A stretch of DNA of 9,311 bases from JADFNO01 sp965369945. Lineage in GTDB: Bacteria > Planctomycetota > Phycisphaerae > Phycisphaerales > SM1A02. Positions 6,442 to 9,311 of the stretch are shown piece by piece. How positions within the stretch are numbered: the stretch's first letter is position 1; every line of letters begins with the position of its first letter. The stretch covers positions 1 through 9,311 of the forward strand of contig CBDUST010000179.1 in NCBI GenBank assembly GCA_965369945.1. Reading direction: 5' to 3'. Made by a program: the position numbers and the translations under genes. Below the pieces are notes generated by a model. That model saw nothing but the letters and a program-made list of their open reading frames with translations. It ran no database searches and was not told where the DNA came from.

Positions 6442-7581
6442 ATGGGCGTACCCGTTTCTCAAATGTGGACTGTGGCGACCTACGTGCTGGGCCAGAAGCT
6501 CCGTCGTCGGCAACGCTACCCCCTTGTACTGATGCTGGAGCCGTTGTTTCGCTGCAATCTGGCGTGTGCCGGCTGCGGCAAGATCCAGTATCCAGCCCAT
6601 ATCCTCAAGCAGCATCTGACGCTCGAGCAGTGCCTCAAGGCCGTCGAAGAATGCGGCGCACCGATGGTTTCGATCCCTGGCGGCGAGCCGCTGATGTACC
6701 CCCATATCAAGCAGCTCGTCGCTGAACTAATCAAACAGCGCAAATACATCTACCTCTGCACCAACGCCCTGTTGCTGAAGGAAAAACTGGACGCCGGCTG
6801 GTTCACCCCCAGCAAATACCTCACATTCTCGATCCACATGGACGGGCAGCAAGACCATCATGATTTCGCGGTGTGTCGGGAAGGGGTGTATGACGAAGCC
6901 GCCGACGCCATTCGCATGGCTGTCGAATTGGGATATCGCGTCACCACCAACACAACGCTTTTTGAAGGCGCTGATCCGAATTCCGTGCGCGCGTTCTTCG
7001 ATGAGATGATGGACCTAGGCGTCGAGGGCATGATGGTCAGCCCGGGGTATGCCTACGAAAAGGCGCCGGATCAACAGAACTTTCTCAAACGCCGAGACAC
7101 GAACACGCTGTTTGAAATGATTCTTGCGAATCGTAAGAAGCGGTGGAAGTTCAATCAGTCGCCGTTGTTTCTCGAGTTCCTCATGGGCACGCGCGAGTAC
7201 GAATGTACGCCATGGGGCAACCCAACGTACAACCTGTTCGGCTGGCAGAAGCCGTGCTACCTGCTGCAAGAAGGCTATTACGATACGTTCGACGAATTAC
7301 TGAGCGAGACCGATTGGCATAACTACGGCCAGGCGTCGGGCAACGCGCAGTGCCAACAGTGCATGGTGCATTGCGGCCACGAGCCGACAGCAGTTGATCA
7401 CACGTTCGCTTCGTTCGGCGGAATGTGGTCAACGATCAAAGCGATCGTGTTCAACCGATACGCAAATCCCGCCGCAACGAACCGGCTCAAGAAGGAACGC
7501 GAGAAACCGCACGGTCCGCTAGCGCGACTTGTCGAGCTTGGACTGGCCGACGATGTCATGTCAAAAGCTGGCGCGGCGTAG
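6442..7581 (+). CDS. hpnH: Adenosyl-hopene transferase HpnH (radical SAM, hopanoid biosynthesis)
   Basis: 379 residues, full length for HpnH. The enzyme joins a 5'-deoxyadenosyl group to diploptene to give adenosylhopane, the first step toward C35 extended hopanoids. The N-terminus MGVPVSQMWTVATYVLGQKL matches the family start, so the ATG at 6442 is kept. The radical SAM cluster ligands are C38, C42 and C45 in FRCNLACAGCGKI, and the SAM-binding GGEP is at 80-83. Residues about 300-365 form the HpnH-specific C-terminal domain (DUF3463), with a cysteine set C-QQC-MVHCGHEP. The membrane is its likely site of action because the substrate is a lipid. No other hopanoid gene is in the window. A REP hairpin starts only 9 nt after its TAG and may act in 3'-end formation or protection of the mRNA. 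Confidence 0.95.
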   Translation: MGVPVSQMWTVATYVLGQKLRRRQRYPLVLMLEPLFRCNLACAGCGKIQYPAHILKQHLTLEQCLKAVEECGAPMVSIPGGEPLMYPHIKQLVAELIKQRKYIYLCTNALLLKEKLDAGWFTPSKYLTFSIHMDGQQDHHDFAVCREGVYDEAADAIRMAVELGYRVTTNTTLFEGADPNSVRAFFDEMMDLGVEGMMVSPGYAYEKAPDQQNFLKRRDTNTLFEMILANRKKRWKFNQSPLFLEFLMGTREYECTPWGNPTYNLFGWQKPCYLLQEGYYDTFDELLSETDWHNYGQASGNAQCQQCMVHCGHEPTAVDHTFASFGGMWSTIKAIVFNRYANPAATNRLKKEREKPHGPLARLVELGLADDVMSKAGAA

Positions 7582-7590
7582 GTGAAGCAG

Positions 7591-7614
7591 AGCTGCGGGT
7601 ATACACCCGCAGCT
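7591..7614. repeat. REP hairpin A (left module, inverse orientation)
   Basis: AGCTGCGGGT / ACCCGCAGCT is a perfect 10-bp inverted repeat around the 4-nt loop ATAC, 9 nt after the hpnH stop. The conserved foot, read on the minus strand, is TAGC (7615-7612). No T-run follows, so it is not a standard intrinsic terminator. It is the same subtype as hairpin C. Confidence 0.9.
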
Positions 7615-7641
7615 ATGAAATTGGAAACATCGTTCCGCTGC

Positions 7642-7664
7642 TAGCCGCGGGTGTATACCCGCGG
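7642..7664. repeat. REP hairpin B (left module, forward orientation)
   Basis: The foot TAGC (7642-7645) is followed by CCGCGGGT / ACCCGCGG, a perfect 8-bp stem sharing the last foot base, with loop GTAT. Relative to hairpin A on the opposite strand, one stem pair is C-G instead of T-A, and the core GCGGGTGTATACCCGC is identical. A and B face each other across 26 nt (7616-7641). Confidence 0.9.
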
Positions 7665-7710
7665 GTTGGCCGTTCGCATTGAAGACTCATCAGCGGGTAA
7701 GATAGCCATC

Positions 7711-8184
7711 GTGGCGGTCTATCTGTTCACATTTCACGCCTACCGATCGTGGCTTCCTGACAGACCACAAGGCTATGTCCGGCGAGGCAAGGGCGTGCAG
7801 CCGCCGAATAAGAAGATGGCCGAACTGTATAAACGCGATGCGAAACATCCAGCGATGCGCTTCGATGCGCAGATGCAGGAAATCTTCGTCGCAACCACTC
7901 GTTCGATTTGTGCGAAGCACGCTTGGCGTTTACACCAAGTGCGCACAACGACGACGCATGTTCATGCTCTTGTGAGCTGGCGCGAGTTTGTTGAGTGGAA
8001 GAGCGTATCGAACACGCTCAAACGATGCCTCGGAGCTGAACTCAGCAAGTCACTTGATCGACGAGGTCCGTGGTTTAGTCGAAGTAGTAGCCGTAAGCGC
8101 GTTCGTGATGAGCGACATTTTGAATACTTGATGGACGAGTACTTGCCGAAGCACGGCGGGGCTCGTTGGTGTGAGCGTTCATAG
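7711..8184 (+). CDS. REP-associated tyrosine transposase (RAYT), IS200/Y1 HUH family
   Basis: 157 residues if started at the GTG at 7711 (MAVYLFTFHAYRSWLPDRPQ). The frame is open to a GTG at 7651, but that codon lies inside REP hairpin B, and the sequence between does not look like the family. The HUH metal site is H83-V84-H85 in THVHALVSW. The candidate catalytic tyrosine is Y139 or Y144 in HFEYLMDEYLPKHGG. The family cuts and rejoins single-stranded DNA through a 5'-phosphotyrosine and acts on REP hairpins. Here the gene is bracketed by two REP-pair modules, at 7591-7664 and 8202-8271, which is the defining RAYT context. It has no IS200-type tnpB or left/right-end structure beyond these repeats, so it is better read as a domesticated, single-copy REP mobiliser than an autonomous IS. 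The start codon is uncertain; family assignment is good. Confidence 0.85.
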   Translation: MAVYLFTFHAYRSWLPDRPQGYVRRGKGVQPPNKKMAELYKRDAKHPAMRFDAQMQEIFVATTRSICAKHAWRLHQVRTTTTHVHALVSWREFVEWKSVSNTLKRCLGAELSKSLDRRGPWFSRSSSRKRVRDERHFEYLMDEYLPKHGGARWCERS

Positions 8185-8201
8185 GCGCGCGTGGCGTTTT
8201 C

Positions 8202-8224
8202 CTGCGGGTATACACCCGCAGCTA
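8202..8224. repeat. REP hairpin C (right module, inverse orientation)
   Basis: CTGCGGGT / ACCCGCAG is a perfect 8-bp stem with loop ATAC, ending in GCTA (the TAGC foot on the minus strand). It starts 17 nt after the RAYT stop. Apart from the outer stem ends it is identical to hairpin A. Confidence 0.9.
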
Positions 8225-8250
8225 TCAAGGATCAGAGGCTGCCCATTTCA

Positions 8251-8271
8251 TAGCCGCGGAATACCCGCGGG
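8251..8271. repeat. REP hairpin D (right module, forward orientation, 3 nt shorter)
   Basis: The foot TAGC (8251-8254) is followed by CCGCGG (8254-8259, sharing the C) paired with CCGCGG (8265-8270) around loop AATAC. It matches hairpin B with three bases missing at the stem-loop junction. It faces hairpin C across exactly 26 nt (8225-8250), the same gap as between A and B. Confidence 0.85.
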
Positions 8272-8353
8272 AAACGCTGCGCATACCACCAAAAACGCAG
8301 CGAAAGAACCGCTCTTAGAATCCCAACGTAAGATCGTTACCGGCCGATCGTCA

Positions 8354-8366
8354 ATAGCCGCGAATA
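8354..8366 (+). repeat. Possible decayed half-REP
   Basis: ATAGCCGCGAATA matches the left arm of hairpin D (ATAGCCGCGGAATA) with one base missing, 83 nt beyond hairpin D. The right arm is absent. It may be a remnant of a further REP copy, but 13 nt is short enough for chance. Confidence 0.35.
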
Positions 8367-8437
8367 GATGGGCTCGGGCGACGATTATCTCCGATGGAAT
8401 TACCGGCGACACACTCTGTCCTTATGGATACGAAAAC

Positions 8438-9311
8438 ATGACGAAGAACTCCGTTCCACGCACCGTAAGTATCGTCCTGATCACCGCCGTCTGCACCGTC
8501 ATCCTCGGCGCGTGGATCGGCGCATCGCAACTCTCGTCTCCACTGACGCCGCGAGGGGCTGTTGCCCAACCGCCGCGGCCGATGACGAGCCAAGAAGAGG
8601 CGGCCATACGACGGGCCGAGGATATCTCACTAGCGTTTGAACTAGCGACTCGAACGATCGCACCGTCAGTCGTGAACATTACCGCCATCGAGCGCGTGGC
8701 GATTCGCCGCCGCGGCCCGAACCGCCCAAGCCCCGACCGGGAATCGCTCGAAGAGTGGTTCAATGAAAGGTTCGGCAACGGGCCGGACGATCCTCCAAAT
8801 GAAGATGACAGCGACCCTGCACAAGAACCGGAAACACCCGACGAGCCGGACGATCGCGAATTTCGTGATCGACCCGTCCAAGGCAGCGGCGTGATCGTAC
8901 GTCAAGACGGCTACATCCTCACCAACAACCATGTTGTCGGCGGCGAGGTGCATGACATTCGCGTCACGCTGAACGACGGCCGCGAGTATGAGGCTCACCT
9001 TGTCGACGGCGACTTCGAAACCGATCTTGCCGTCATAAAGATTGACGAGAGCGGCCTCACAGCGGCGCGCTTCGCTGATTCAGATGACATTCGTGTAGGA
9101 CAATGGGTGCTGGCCGTCGGCAACCCATTTGGCCTTGATAACACCGTCACCTCGGGCATCGTTAGCGCCAAGGGGCGACCGACCATGGGCCTGGCAGACT
9201 ATGGCAACTTCATCCAGACGGATGCAGCGGTCAATCCCGGCAATAGCGGCGGTCCGCTGGTGAACCTTCGAGGTGAAATCATCGGCATCAACAACGCCAT
9301 CGTCACAGGAA
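8438..9311 (+). CDS. htrA: HtrA/DegP-type trypsin-like serine protease, partial (3' end beyond window)
   Basis: The first 291 codons are visible. An N-terminal hydrophobic helix (residues 10-29, VSIVLITAVCTVILGAWIGA) is a signal anchor or signal peptide, placing the enzyme in the cell envelope for protein quality control. The catalytic triad is visible: H165 in TNNHVV, D196 in FETDLAVIKID and S270 in NPGNSGGPL. VGNPFGL (227-233) and VTSGIVSAKGR (237-247) are also typical of HtrA. Between the first strand (SVVNITAIE) and GSGVIV (149-154) there is a proline- and acid-rich insert (about 92-147) where DegP has its regulatory LA loop. The PDZ domain(s) expected downstream lie outside the window, so DegP, DegQ and DegS cannot be told apart. 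ATG at 8438 starts just before the hydrophobic helix; the ribosome site (GGATACGAAAAC) is weak. Confidence 0.93.
   Translation, partial: MTKNSVPRTVSIVLITAVCTVILGAWIGASQLSSPLTPRGAVAQPPRPMTSQEEAAIRRAEDISLAFELATRTIAPSVVNITAIERVAIRRRGPNRPSPDRESLEEWFNERFGNGPDDPPNEDDSDPAQEPETPDEPDDREFRDRPVQGSGVIVRQDGYILTNNHVVGGEVHDIRVTLNDGREYEAHLVDGDFETDLAVIKIDESGLTAARFADSDDIRVGQWVLAVGNPFGLDNTVTSGIVSAKGRPTMGLADYGNFIQTDAAVNPGNSGGPLVNLRGEIIGINNAIVTG

Noticed and set aside
7651..7710. RAYT start at GTG 7651
   Set aside because: The codon is inside the loop and stem of REP hairpin B, and the added 20 residues do not look like the family. GTG at 7711 begins the conserved AVYLFTFHAYRSW segment.
7591..8271. CRISPR array
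   Set aside because: The four palindromes alternate in orientation, have only two short equal gaps and enclose a transposase gene. That is REP/BIME structure, not regular direct repeats with spacers.
8351..8640. Short open frames on both strands at 8351-8640
   Set aside because: They overlap the N-terminal coding part of the HtrA protease in other frames and show no motif.

Overview
The window most likely comes from a moderately GC-rich member of the Planctomycetota or a close relative, possibly the Phycisphaerae. This is an inference from gene content: a sigma factor coupled to a membrane protein with a pseudopilin-like domain ending in the His-(n)-Asp-Gly motif common in planctomycetes, the one-step DapL lysine/peptidoglycan route, HpnH hopanoid synthesis, and long charged tails on L20 and L35. 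No rRNA or other phylogenetic marker is present to prove it.

Left part (1-1383, minus strand): a VapBC45-type toxin-antitoxin pair. The DUF433-type antitoxin overlaps the PIN-like toxin by 4 nt (ATGA), and the toxin runs off the left edge. Directly upstream lies a frameshifted relic of an ISXO2-like (IS1595 family) transposase, filling the gap up to the next gene.

Middle (1384-6247, minus strand): transcription runs right to left. An ECF sigma factor overlaps by 4 nt a membrane protein whose cytoplasmic N-terminus is joined to a pseudopilin-like exported domain (putative anti-sigma/sensor). Then come rpmI (L35) and rplT (L20) with no infC in front of them, then dapL, whose end overlaps a fold-type II PLP enzyme of the serine racemase/threonine dehydratase group.

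Right part (6442-9311, plus strand): hpnH, a radical SAM enzyme that makes adenosylhopane, is divergent from the sigma factor. Next is a small HUH (Y1) transposase of the RAYT type, bracketed by two near-identical REP/BIME modules. Each module is a pair of facing hairpins with TAGC feet separated by exactly 26 nt of unrelated sequence. The two hairpin subtypes differ by a compensatory base-pair change. Last is the 5' part of an HtrA/DegP-type serine protease, cut by the right edge.

The most striking system is the RAYT gene with its own REP family. Next are the sigma/pseudopilin-fusion pair and the toxin-antitoxin locus next to an IS relic.
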